The notes beneath the pieces are model-generated. The model made no database searches, was not told the origin of the DNA, and worked only from the letters and a program-made list of their open reading frames with translations. Of a stretch of 15,744 nt of DNA, positions 1 to 6,274 are shown one piece after another. Location: contig SBBV01000135.1 in assembly GCA_005240015.1 (NCBI GenBank), forward strand, positions 1 through 15,744, in the 5' to 3' direction. The first letter of the stretch is position 1. Every line of letters starts with the position of its first letter. Both the position numbers and the translations under genes were made by a program. This DNA comes from Candidatus Odyssella thessalonicensis. Its GTDB lineage: Bacteria > Pseudomonadota > Alphaproteobacteria > Bin65.

Positions 1-2
1 CT

Positions 3-98
3 CTCGGCCGCGCCTCGGCATTGCTCGACGGCGAAATCGTGGTCGCCGACGAAGTGGGCCTCCCGAGTTTCAGCGAGCTACAGGCCGATCTGAGCGCC
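3..98 (+). pseudogene. Inverted fragment of the LigD ligase domain at the window edge
   Basis: Read on the plus strand from base 3, this is an open stretch of 32 codons giving LDGEIVVADEVGLPSFSELQ and flanking residues. That is the part of an ATP-dependent DNA ligase domain that follows motif Ia in LigD. The minus-strand ligD next to it stops resembling LigD exactly where this segment should continue: minus-strand GLDWTDRFRSIATALRS would normally lead straight into LGRASALLDGE. Bases 87-98 (gatctgagcgcc) make sense on both strands, as DLSA on plus and as part of TALRS on minus, so the junction lies in a 12-base shared stretch. The fragment has no start or stop of its own. It is best read as a fold-back artefact at a contig end, less likely as a true micro-inversion disrupting ligD. 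Confidence 0.8.
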
Positions 99-976
99 GT
101 GGCGATGCTGCGGAAACGGTCGGTCCAGTCGAGGCCCTTGCGCGTCAGCAGGCGGATCTTGCCGCCGTCGATGCGCGCCTGGATGCGATAGCCGTCGAAC
201 TTGATCTCGTGCACCCATCTGGCGCCACTCGGCGGCTTCTCGCACATCGCGGCGAGGCTGGGTTCCACGAACGCCGGCAGGATCTTCTTGCGCGCGCCGC
301 GCACCTTGCGGATGTCGGGCAGCACGAGCTTGCGCGTGGCGGCGACCTTCAAGCGCGCCTTGTGGTCCTCGCGCAAGGTTCCCTTGGCGGCGAGCGCATC
401 GATGGTGAGGCCGCTCACCGGCGAGGCCGTCTCCTCCTCGGTGATCTCGGGCGCGCCGGCCGGACGCGAATATTCGTCGTCGGACTTGATCAGGAGCCAG
501 GGATCGTTTTTCTCGCCGCGGCGCGGCCGGATGCGCACGAGGTGCCATTTGCCCCTGAGCCGCTCGCCCTCGAGGAAGAACGCGAGGTGTCCTTTCTCGA
601 GCCCCTTCCGCGCGTCGAATTCCGGCGTCCAGCGGCCGCGGTCCCAGACGATCATGCTGCCGCCGCCATATTCGCCCTTGGGGATGTTGCCCTCGAAGCG
701 GAGATATTCGAGCGGATGATCCTCGGTGCGGATCGCCAGGCGCTTCTCGCCGGTGGTGAGGCTCGGCCCGCGCGTGATCGCCCAGCTCTTCAAGACACCG
801 CCGAGCTCGAGGCGGAGATCGTAATGAAGCCGACGCGCGGCGTGCTTCTGGACGACGAAGCCGTCGCCGCCGCCCCCGGCCTTGCGCGGCTTCGGCTCCG
901 GCGTGCGCGCGAAGTCGCGCTTGCGGTCATAGGCCTCGAGCGAGGACTTTTCCGGGCGTGTCGAGCGCGTGGGCAA
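87..976 (-). CDS. ligD: ATP-dependent DNA ligase LigD, N-terminal part (phosphoesterase + start of ligase domain)
   Basis: LigD seals and processes broken DNA ends in bacterial NHEJ together with Ku. About 296 residues are visible. The N-terminal 3'-phosphoesterase domain spans about residues 38-150. It has H45, H51, D53, R55, H87 and Y91, with the same spacing as the active-site set known from Pseudomonas LigD (H42, H48, D50, R52, H84, Y88). The ligase domain begins near residue 240 and has motif I EIKFDGYR with the nucleotidyl lysine at K259, then RKGLDWTDRF. The order PE-ligase implies that the rest of the ligase domain and probably a polymerase domain lie beyond the window. No ATG exists between the upstream in-frame stop and the PE domain. 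The TTG at 976 is preceded at 8 bases by GAGG, which overlaps the stop codon of the gene upstream. The C-terminal side is broken at about base 87-98 by an inverted segment. Confidence 0.93.
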
Positions 977-986
977 GGGCAGTGCC

Positions 987-2096
987 TCAGCGCGAGTTCG
1001 CGATGTTCATTTCGCAGAATTTCAACGCGCGCTTGGCCCGCGCCGCCCAATCCGAGTTGCTGTCGAGCTTGAGATATTGGCGCCACCACTTGGCGGCGTC
1101 CGAATGCTTCTCGAGCTTCTGCAGGAACAGCGCGAGGTTGAACATCGAGTCGGCATTCTGCGGATTGAGCTCGAGCGCGCGTTCGAGGCAGCGCACCGCC
1201 TCCTTGGTGCGGCCCTGCTCGTCGAGCACGTCGGCAAGATTGTGCCACGCCTCGGCATATTTAGGCCGCGCCGCGACGGCCGCGCGGAACGCCGCCTCGG
1301 CTTCGACGATGCGGCCTTCCGAGCTCATGAGGTTGCCGAGATTGAACGGCGCCGCCGCATCAGCGGGATCGGTTTTCATCAGGCGCCGATAGAGCCGCTC
1401 GGCCATCGCGACGTCGTTCGCCTCTTCCGCCGCCTGCGCCTGCTCGAACAGAAAATCGGGATTCTCCTCCTGCGCCGCCATCGGCAGCACGAACTGGCCC
1501 TTCTGGTCGGTGCGGCCCCTGAGCTGCTCGATCAGGATGCGATCGGAGGCTTCCGGGAAGATGCGCAGGTTCGAGAGATGCGCATCGGGCAGCCATTTGC
1601 GGATCTCGGCGAGACTCCTGGTGATGACCGAGAGCGCCACGCCCGATGCCAGGAGGCTCGCGATCTGCCGCGCCGCGGCGAGGTCGCGAAAGCCGTAGCG
1701 CCCCACGCGCGGCTCGATCAACCCGAACATCGCGAGCTGCTCGATCACGCCGTCGGGCAGCTTGGCGAGCGTGCCGAGCTGGGCGGCGGTGTAGGTCTTG
1801 GTCTGCTCCTCGGGGACGGCCTTGCCGATCCATTCGAGGAACTTGCGCTCGCTCGCGATCGGGAGCCCGTAGGCGCGCGCCTGCTCGAGGCTGTTCGAGG
1901 GGCGCCCGTCGGCGAGCAGCGGCCAGCCGAGCTCGCCGATGATGACGACGCTGGTTTCCCTGGTGACCCCGCGCCTTGGCGTTCCGCCGCGCTTCTCGAC
2001 CTCGGCGAAGGCCTCGGCCCGCTTCATCGACGCGAGCCGCCCGGTGAAGGCGACGATGCCCTCCAGCGAACCGCGGGTTGGTTCGAGTTCGTTCAG
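987..2096 (-). CDS. BRCT / MerR-like helix-turn-helix / TPR fusion protein of the NHEJ operon
   Basis: This 369-residue protein lies between ku and ligD, and I do not know a described function for it. Residues about 9-92 look like a BRCT domain: the first strand runs into FTG (17-19), there is a glycine pair at 37-38, a VVIIGE strand (50-55), and the aromatic in FLEWI (W89) of the last helix. Residues about 101-205 resemble a MerR-type winged helix (YTAAQLGTLAKL, FGLIEPRVGRYGFRDL, then a long helix). Residues about 213-360 contain about four TPR units, such as AEAWHNLADVLDEQGRTKEA. The first ATG (2027) would cut into the BRCT FTG strand region. Upstream the frame has no ATG, GTG or TTG, so I place the start at a CTG that overlaps the ku stop (CTGA, 4-base overlap), with GAAGG about 10 bases before it. 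A BRCT in this position could bridge Ku or LigD; DNA binding and protein scaffolding are inferences from the domains. Confidence 0.85.
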   Translation of the reverse strand: MNELEPTRGSLEGIVAFTGRLASMKRAEAFAEVEKRGGTPRRGVTRETSVVIIGELGWPLLADGRPSNSLEQARAYGLPIASERKFLEWIGKAVPEEQTKTYTAAQLGTLAKLPDGVIEQLAMFGLIEPRVGRYGFRDLAAARQIASLLASGVALSVITRSLAEIRKWLPDAHLSNLRIFPEASDRILIEQLRGRTDQKGQFVLPMAAQEENPDFLFEQAQAAEEANDVAMAERLYRRLMKTDPADAAAPFNLGNLMSSEGRIVEAEAAFRAAVAARPKYAEAWHNLADVLDEQGRTKEAVRCLERALELNPQNADSMFNLALFLQKLEKHSDAAKWWRQYLKLDSNSDWAARAKRALKFCEMNIANSR

Positions 2097-2938
2097 CGTC
2101 CGGCCGCCTTCTTCGCAGTGGCGCGAGTGCGGGCGCTCGGCGCAGCCGGCTTCTTCTTCGTCTCGGCGCCGATGCTCGCGCGCAGCGCATCCATGAGGTT
2201 GATCACGCGCTGCGGCTGGGGCTCTTCCTTCTTCGGCTGGATCACCGCGCCGGCCTGCTTGGCGCGCAGGAGCTCCACCAGCGCCGATTCGTAGTGATCC
2301 TCGAACTTGGTCGGATCGAATGTGTCGGCCTTGCTGTCGACGATGTGCGCCGCCAGCTCCTTCATCTCGCCGGGCAGCTTGAGATCCGGAATGTCGCTGA
2401 AATAGGCGGCCTGATCGCGCACTTCGTACTGGTAGCGCAGCGTCACCGCGAGGAGCCCCTTGTCGAACGGCTCCAGCATCACGACGCGCTCGCGCCGGTT
2501 CAGCACGATACGGCCCAGCGCCACCATTTTCTTGTCGCGGATCGCGTCGCGGATGACCGCAAAGGCCTCGAGGCCGACCTGGTCGGTGGGGGCCACGTAG
2601 TAGGGGCTGTCGAGATAGCGCTCGTCGATCTCGGCGCGCGGCACGAAGCTGCCGATGTCGACCGTGTGCGTGCTCTCGATCTGGATCTTCTCGATTTCCC
2701 CGTCCTCGACCTGGAGATACTGGCCCTTCCCGATCTCGTAGCCGCGGACGATGTCCTCCTTGTCGACAAGCTCGCCCGACTCGGAATCGACCAGCTGCTG
2801 CTTCAAACGATTGCCGGTCTTCTTGTTGATGCGGTTGAACGACACGCGCTCCGAGCTCGAGGCCGCCGGGTAGAGGGCGATCGGGCACGAAACGAGCGAA
2901 AGCTTGAGGTAGCCCTTCCAATAGGCTCTGGGAGCCAT
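2093..2938 (-). CDS. ku: Non-homologous end-joining protein Ku
   Basis: Bacterial Ku forms a ring-shaped homodimer that loads on double-strand DNA ends and recruits LigD. The 281-residue product fits the family's usual 260-300. It opens with the typical first strand (APRAYWKGYLKLSLVSCPI), followed by the conserved ELVDKEDIVRGYE region (about 57-69), the SPYYVAPTD strand, the RERVVMLEP block and the YFSDIPDLKLPGEM segment. The C-terminal tail (about 230-281) is rich in Lys, Pro and Ala, as in the variable DNA-binding and LigD-contacting extensions of bacterial Ku. The ATG start is backed by AGGAG six bases upstream. It is the first gene of a minus-strand operon: its TGA overlaps the start of the BRCT/TPR gene, and ligD follows. 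Confidence 0.97.
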   Translation of the reverse strand: MAPRAYWKGYLKLSLVSCPIALYPAASSSERVSFNRINKKTGNRLKQQLVDSESGELVDKEDIVRGYEIGKGQYLQVEDGEIEKIQIESTHTVDIGSFVPRAEIDERYLDSPYYVAPTDQVGLEAFAVIRDAIRDKKMVALGRIVLNRRERVVMLEPFDKGLLAVTLRYQYEVRDQAAYFSDIPDLKLPGEMKELAAHIVDSKADTFDPTKFEDHYESALVELLRAKQAGAVIQPKKEEPQPQRVINLMDALRASIGAETKKKPAAPSARTRATAKKAAGR

Positions 2939-2982
2939 GGGGCACTCCTATCTCGGCTGCGGGCTCAATAGGGACGCCTAGT

Positions 2983-3010
2983 ATAATAGAATATAGGAAC
3001 GTAATGGCAA
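2983..3010 (-). promoter_or_regulatory. Candidate promoter of the ku operon
   Basis: On the minus strand TTGCCA (3010-3005) is followed after 16 bases by TATTAT (2988-2983). An alternative -10, TATACT (2985-2980), would give a 19-base spacer. The patch is conspicuously A+T-rich in a G+C-rich window and lies about 45 bases before the ku start. The plus strand of the same patch contains a perfect TATAAT (2982-2987), but with no recognisable -35, so a divergent promoter for the gene at 3178 is possible but weaker. Sequence match only. Confidence 0.5.
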
Positions 3011-3030
3011 GCTAGACGCGCAATCGAGGC

Positions 3031-3051
3031 GAGAACTCGTTAACGGTTCTC
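3031..3051. promoter_or_regulatory. 6-base dyad (GAGAAC-N9-GTTCTC), possible operator
   Basis: Perfect 6-base arms GAGAAC (3031-3036) and GTTCTC (3046-3051) flank a spacer containing GTTAAC, in the intergenic space between ku and the divergent BKACE gene. Its spacing would suit a dimeric regulator binding one face of the helix. No regulator is encoded beside it and chance occurrence is quite possible. Confidence 0.25.
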
Positions 3052-3177
3052 CTTGGCAGAGCAAGCTGTTAGACGGACTCGTTTCGTACTCGCCGCAACG
3101 GCTGCGGGGGCTCGACACGCCGGACGGCTTGGCCGACAAGTTCGACGGCACAAACGCCGGAAACCGGGAGAGGAAGC

Positions 3178-4113
3178 ATGGCGAAGAACAGTCGCAAGGT
3201 GATCATCACTTGCGCGGTCACAGGCTCGATCCACACGCCTTCGATGTCGCCGCACCTCCCGATCACGGCCGAGGAGATCGCCGACGCGGCCATCGGCGCG
3301 GCCGAGGCCGGCGCCGCCATCGTGCATCTCCATGCGCGCGATCCCAGGGACGGCCGGCCCGATCAGCGGCCCGAGGCCTTCCTGCCGTTCCTCCGCATCA
3401 TCAAGCAGCGCTCGGCCTGCGTCGTGAACATCACGACCGGCGGCGCGCCGACGATGACGGTCGAGGAACGCGTGCGGCCGGCGGCGACCTTCAAGCCCGA
3501 GGTCGCCTCGCTCAACATGGGCTCGATGAATTTCGGGCTCTATCCGATGCTGGCGCGCACCAAGGAATTCAAGTTCGACTGGGAGAAGCCCTATCTCGAA
3601 GGCTCGCGCGAGCGCATCTTCAAGAACACCTTCGCCGACATCGAATACATCCTCAAAACCTGCGCCGGCAACGGCACGCGCTTCGAGATCGAGTGCTACG
3701 ACATCGGCCACCTCTACACGCTCGCGCATTTCGTCGATCGCGGCCTCGTGCAGCCGCCGTTCTTCGTGCAGAGCGTGTTCGGCATCCTGGGCGGCATCGG
3801 CCCGCATCCCGAGGACGTGGCGCACATGAAGCGCACCGCCGACCGCCTGTTCGGCGACGCCTACCGCTGGTCCGTGCTCGGCGCCGGACGCAATCAGCTG
3901 CCGGTCGCGGCGATGGCGGCGGCGATGGGCGGCAATGTCCGCGTCGGCCTCGAGGATTCGCTCTGGATCGGCCCCGGCAAGCTCGCGAAGAGCAACGCCG
4001 AGCAGGTCAAGGCCGCGCGGCAGATCATCGAAGGCCTGGGCCTCGCGGTCGCATCGCCCGCCGAGGCGCGCGAGATCCTGACGCTGAAAGGCGGCGACCA
4101 GGTCGCGTTCTGA
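3178..4113 (+). CDS. Beta-keto acid cleavage enzyme (BKACE, DUF849 family; 3-keto-5-aminohexanoate cleavage-like)
   Basis: These TIM-barrel, zinc-dependent enzymes condense a beta-keto acid with acetyl-CoA, giving acetoacetate and a new CoA ester. The 311 residues fit the family. Visible signatures are the N-terminal KVIITCAVTGS strand, the zinc motif HLHARD (H50, H52), NITTGG and the SLNMGSMNFG strand, and the C-terminal RVGLED with R255, E259 and D260. The R-x3-E-D spacing matches R226, E230 (zinc ligand) and D231 of the Kce enzyme. The ATG is preceded by GAGAGGAAGC, a good ribosome site. The family covers many substrates (aminohexanoate, carnitine-derived dehydrocarnitine and others) and no catabolic partner genes flank it, so the substrate cannot be assigned. 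It is transcribed divergently from the ku operon and appears monocistronic. Confidence 0.95.
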   Translation: MAKNSRKVIITCAVTGSIHTPSMSPHLPITAEEIADAAIGAAEAGAAIVHLHARDPRDGRPDQRPEAFLPFLRIIKQRSACVVNITTGGAPTMTVEERVRPAATFKPEVASLNMGSMNFGLYPMLARTKEFKFDWEKPYLEGSRERIFKNTFADIEYILKTCAGNGTRFEIECYDIGHLYTLAHFVDRGLVQPPFFVQSVFGILGGIGPHPEDVAHMKRTADRLFGDAYRWSVLGAGRNQLPVAAMAAAMGGNVRVGLEDSLWIGPGKLAKSNAEQVKAARQIIEGLGLAVASPAEAREILTLKGGDQVAF

Positions 4114-4139
4114 CGAAACTGTGTCTCATACCGACGAGC

Positions 4140-4385
4140 CTAGCTTTCGACTGGCGGCAATGCTGGATTGCTGCAGGAGACGCAGAGACACAGAGATGCT
4201 TTGCTTGCGCGCGGCAGCAGCCAGACCGGCACCTTGAGCCAGAACAGTGCCATGGTCGGCAGCGCCCCTGCGCGCCAGAGCAGGCCGACAAAGGCGGTCC
4301 AGGCGAGAAGGAACAGCGGGAAGATCGCATAGGCTCGGGCAGCATCGGCGCGATCCGCGGCTGCGAGGGCAGAGGACTCGTTCAT
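4140..4385 (-). CDS. Small putative membrane protein, unknown function
   Basis: The 81-residue frame starts at an ATG preceded by AGGG at about 10 bases. It has two hydrophobic stretches, AIFPLFLLAWTAFVGLLW (about 20-37) and LPTMALFWLKVPVWLLP (about 42-58), consistent with a two-pass inner-membrane protein. The hydrophobic pattern alternating with polar ends is unlike the Arg/Ala-rich shadow frames of this G+C-rich DNA, which favours a real gene. The last 20 or so residues (SLCLCVSCSNP) are translated from a purine-rich repeat-like stretch (4177-4196) and look unlike the rest, so the true C-terminus may have been altered by insertion of such a sequence. I do not recognise the family. It is divergent from the flavoprotein gene and convergent with the BKACE gene. 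Confidence 0.5.
   Translation of the reverse strand: MNESSALAAADRADAARAYAIFPLFLLAWTAFVGLLWRAGALPTMALFWLKVPVWLLPRASKASLCLCVSCSNPALPPVES
4177..4196. repeat. Purine-rich 'gacgcagagacacagag' repeat-like stretch
   Basis: The plus strand reads gagacgcagagacacagaga, a tandem-like run of CAGAGA units that contrasts with the surrounding G+C-rich coding composition. Similar 'cgcagagacacagag' strings occur as dispersed intergenic repeats in many bacterial genomes (my recollection of a general pattern, not a search). Here it falls inside the end of the small membrane-protein frame. Confidence 0.35.
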
Positions 4386-4497
4386 GTCGCCGCAACCCTA
4401 GGGCAGATCGATCGCGCCCTTCACGCAGGTCGGCCCCGACGAGGCGCACACCCCTGCCCCGTTTTGTCCGGGACGGCGAGCGTGTATCGATGCCGCG

Positions 4498-5745
4498 ATG
4501 TCGAACGCGGCGGCCAGCCCATCCCGTTTGCACGCGACCGCCGCCGTCATCGGTGGCGGGCCGGCGGGCTTGATCGCGGCCGAGACGCTGGCCGCGGCGG
4601 GCGTGGCGGTGACGCTCTTCGACCGCATGCCTTCGGTCGGGCGCAAGTTCCTGATGGCGGGGCGCGGCGGGCTGAACCTCACGCACAGCGAGCCGCTCGA
4701 TCGCTTTCTTCGACGCTACGGCCCGGCGGAGGGCGCGCTCAAGCCCGCGATCGAAGCGTTCGCGCCGGCCGCGCTCCGCGCCTGGTGCGAAGGGCTGGGG
4801 CAACCGACCTTCGCGGGATCGAGCGGACGGATTTTTCCCAAGGCGATGAAGGCCTCGCCGCTGCTGCGCGCGTGGCTTGCACGGCTCGCGCGATCGGGCG
4901 TGCGCTTCGCCCCGCGCCACCGCTGGGTCGGCTGGGACGGGTCGGGCGCAATGCGCTTCGTCACGCCGCGGGGCGAAGTGAGCGCGCGGCCGGATGCGAC
5001 CATCCTCGCCTTGGGCGGCGCGAGCTGGCCGCGGCTCGGCTCCGACGGCAGCTGGGCCGATGTTCTGCGCGCTCGCGGCATCGCAGTGACCGCGCTGCGC
5101 CCCGCCAATTGCGGGTTCGTCCTCGGCTGGTCCGATTATTTCCGCGGCCGCTTCGCCGGCACGCCGCTGAAGCGCATCGCGCTCACCTTCGCCGATCGCA
5201 CCGTGCGTGGCGAAGCGATGGTGACCGCGCGCGGCATCGAAGGCGGCGTGGTCTATGCGCTTTCGGCGGCGATACGCGATGCGCTCGCCGAGGGACGAGA
5301 GGCGATTGCAAAGATCGATCTGCGGCCCGACCTGACCGCCGCCGATCTCGCGCAGCGCCTGTCGGCGCCGCGCAGGCGCCAGTCGCTCGCCAATTTCCTG
5401 CGCAAGACGGCGGGGCTTGCCCCGGTGGCGATCGCGCTGCTGCACGAGACGAAAGATGGGGCGCTCCCGGCCGAGCCGGAAGCCTTGGCGCGTCGCATCA
5501 AATCGGTGCCGCTGCGCCTCGTGGCGCCTTTCCCGATCGAGCGCGCGATCTCGAGCGCCGGCGGCATCGCGTTCGCGCAGCTCGACGCCGATCTCATGCT
5601 GCGCAAGCTGCCGGGCGTCTTCGCGGCCGGCGAGATGCTGGATTGGGAGGCGCCGACCGGCGGCTATCTGCTGCAGGCTTGCTTCGCGACCGGCATCCGC
5701 GCCGCGCGCGGCGCGCTGCGGTGGCTCGGTGCGTCAGAAGGCTGA
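4498..5745 (+). CDS. NAD(P)/FAD-dependent oxidoreductase, HI0933 / PP_4765-type flavoprotein
   Basis: This is a 415-residue FAD protein of the HI0933-like (BaiN/RdsA-related) group, close to the PP_4765 subfamily. The N-terminal dinucleotide fold is VIGGGPAGLIAAETL (G19-x-G21-x2-G24) ending in the acidic LFDR. It is followed by the family block GRKFLMAGRGGLNLTHSEP, where FAD and substrate regions meet. Other marks are ATILALGGASWPRLGSDG in the middle, and near the C-terminus SSAGGIAF and VFAAGEMLDWEAPTGGYLLQ, the second FAD-binding segment. The reaction is unknown for most members. Some relatives reduce carbon-carbon double bonds, but that should not be transferred here. The start at ATG 4498 sits directly before the Rossmann fold, with a weak ribosome site. 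The gene ends at a hairpin facing the convergent small gene. Confidence 0.92.
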   Translation: MSNAAASPSRLHATAAVIGGGPAGLIAAETLAAAGVAVTLFDRMPSVGRKFLMAGRGGLNLTHSEPLDRFLRRYGPAEGALKPAIEAFAPAALRAWCEGLGQPTFAGSSGRIFPKAMKASPLLRAWLARLARSGVRFAPRHRWVGWDGSGAMRFVTPRGEVSARPDATILALGGASWPRLGSDGSWADVLRARGIAVTALRPANCGFVLGWSDYFRGRFAGTPLKRIALTFADRTVRGEAMVTARGIEGGVVYALSAAIRDALAEGREAIAKIDLRPDLTAADLAQRLSAPRRRQSLANFLRKTAGLAPVAIALLHETKDGALPAEPEALARRIKSVPLRLVAPFPIERAISSAGGIAFAQLDADLMLRKLPGVFAAGEMLDWEAPTGGYLLQACFATGIRAARGALRWLGASEG

Positions 5746-5770
5746 CGACGGCGTCAGCGGATTGACGCCG
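5741..5770. terminator. Two overlapping, mutually exclusive hairpins between convergent genes
   Basis: The first hairpin is GCTGACG (5741-5747) / CGTCAGC (5752-5758) with a 4-base loop; it includes the flavoprotein stop codon. The second is CGGCGTCA (5749-5756) / TGACGCCG (5763-5770) with a 6-base loop, ending 7 bases before the stop of the convergent small gene. They share bases 5749-5758, so only one can form at a time. No T-run follows on either strand, so a bidirectional terminator or 3'-end stabiliser is an inference. Confidence 0.45.
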
Positions 5771-5776
5771 GAAGGC

Positions 5777-6079
5777 TCAATGCGCGCTGGTCTTGGGCGG
5801 CCCGAGCTCGACGACGACGTCGGTCGCCTGCGGTTCGTGCGGGTTGAGCCTCGACTGGTTCGCATCGTCCCAGTTCGCCAGGTTCACGACCTGCGCCGTT
5901 TCGGCCGTCCCGGGGGCCTCCTCGATCGGCTCGACAATGTTGAGCCCGTTGCTGTCGAGGAAGAAGGTGTGGTCGCCGAACATCCGGTTGAGCTGGGGGA
6001 GCACCGGATGACCTTCGGGAATGACGCGGGCATCGATTTGACTGAGCGTTCGCTCGACCATCAGGGCGTTCATTTTCAT
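5777..6079 (-). CDS. Conserved-looking hypothetical protein, 100 residues
   Basis: The start at ATG 6079 (MKMNALMVERTLSQ) is chosen because AGGAG lies six bases upstream; the frame extends further up to 6178 but that stretch has no ribosome site. The protein is soluble and acidic, without a signal peptide or membrane segment. It has a central block FGDHTFFLDSNGLNIVEP (about 35-52) that reads like a conserved core, and a polar tail ending in PPKTSAH. I do not recognise a characterised family and propose no function. It stands alone, convergent with the flavoprotein gene and downstream of the UbiA gene on the same strand (195 bases between them, in which I see no gene). Confidence 0.8.
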   Translation of the reverse strand: MKMNALMVERTLSQIDARVIPEGHPVLPQLNRMFGDHTFFLDSNGLNIVEPIEEAPGTAETAQVVNLANWDDANQSRLNPHEPQATDVVVELGPPKTSAH

Positions 6080-6274
6080 CGCACACTCCTGTCGATGGGC
6101 GGGGTAACGTCGCGCAATCGCGCGCGGGGCCTCCCACGCTGAGGTGGTCGAGCGATACGGCCCGAGCGGTTCTCTCACCTAGGACCTTGCCGAAAGGGAT
6201 CAAGCCGACGCCGGCCTACGCTGCGGCGATCTGCAGCACCGAATTGCGCGTCGCGTGCCGGCGCGGCCGCCCGG

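Noticed and set aside
1..98. A separate divergent ligase gene at the left edge
   Set aside because: The fragment supplies exactly the residues missing from the adjacent minus-strand ligD and shares a 12-base junction with it, so it is the same gene inverted, not a second gene.
987..2945. 652-codon frame suggesting one long protein covering ku and the BRCT/TPR gene
   Set aside because: The upstream 283 codons are an out-of-frame reading of ku with no protein-like pattern. The true gene starts at the ku stop.
4177..4196. CRISPR-like or tandem-repeat array
   Set aside because: Only one short purine-rich run is present, with no regularly spaced repeats or spacers anywhere in the window.
3129..5765. 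878-codon plus-strand frame across the BKACE and flavoprotein genes
   Set aside because: It is a shifted reading of both genes, rich in Arg and Ala, and lacks the motifs seen in the real frames.
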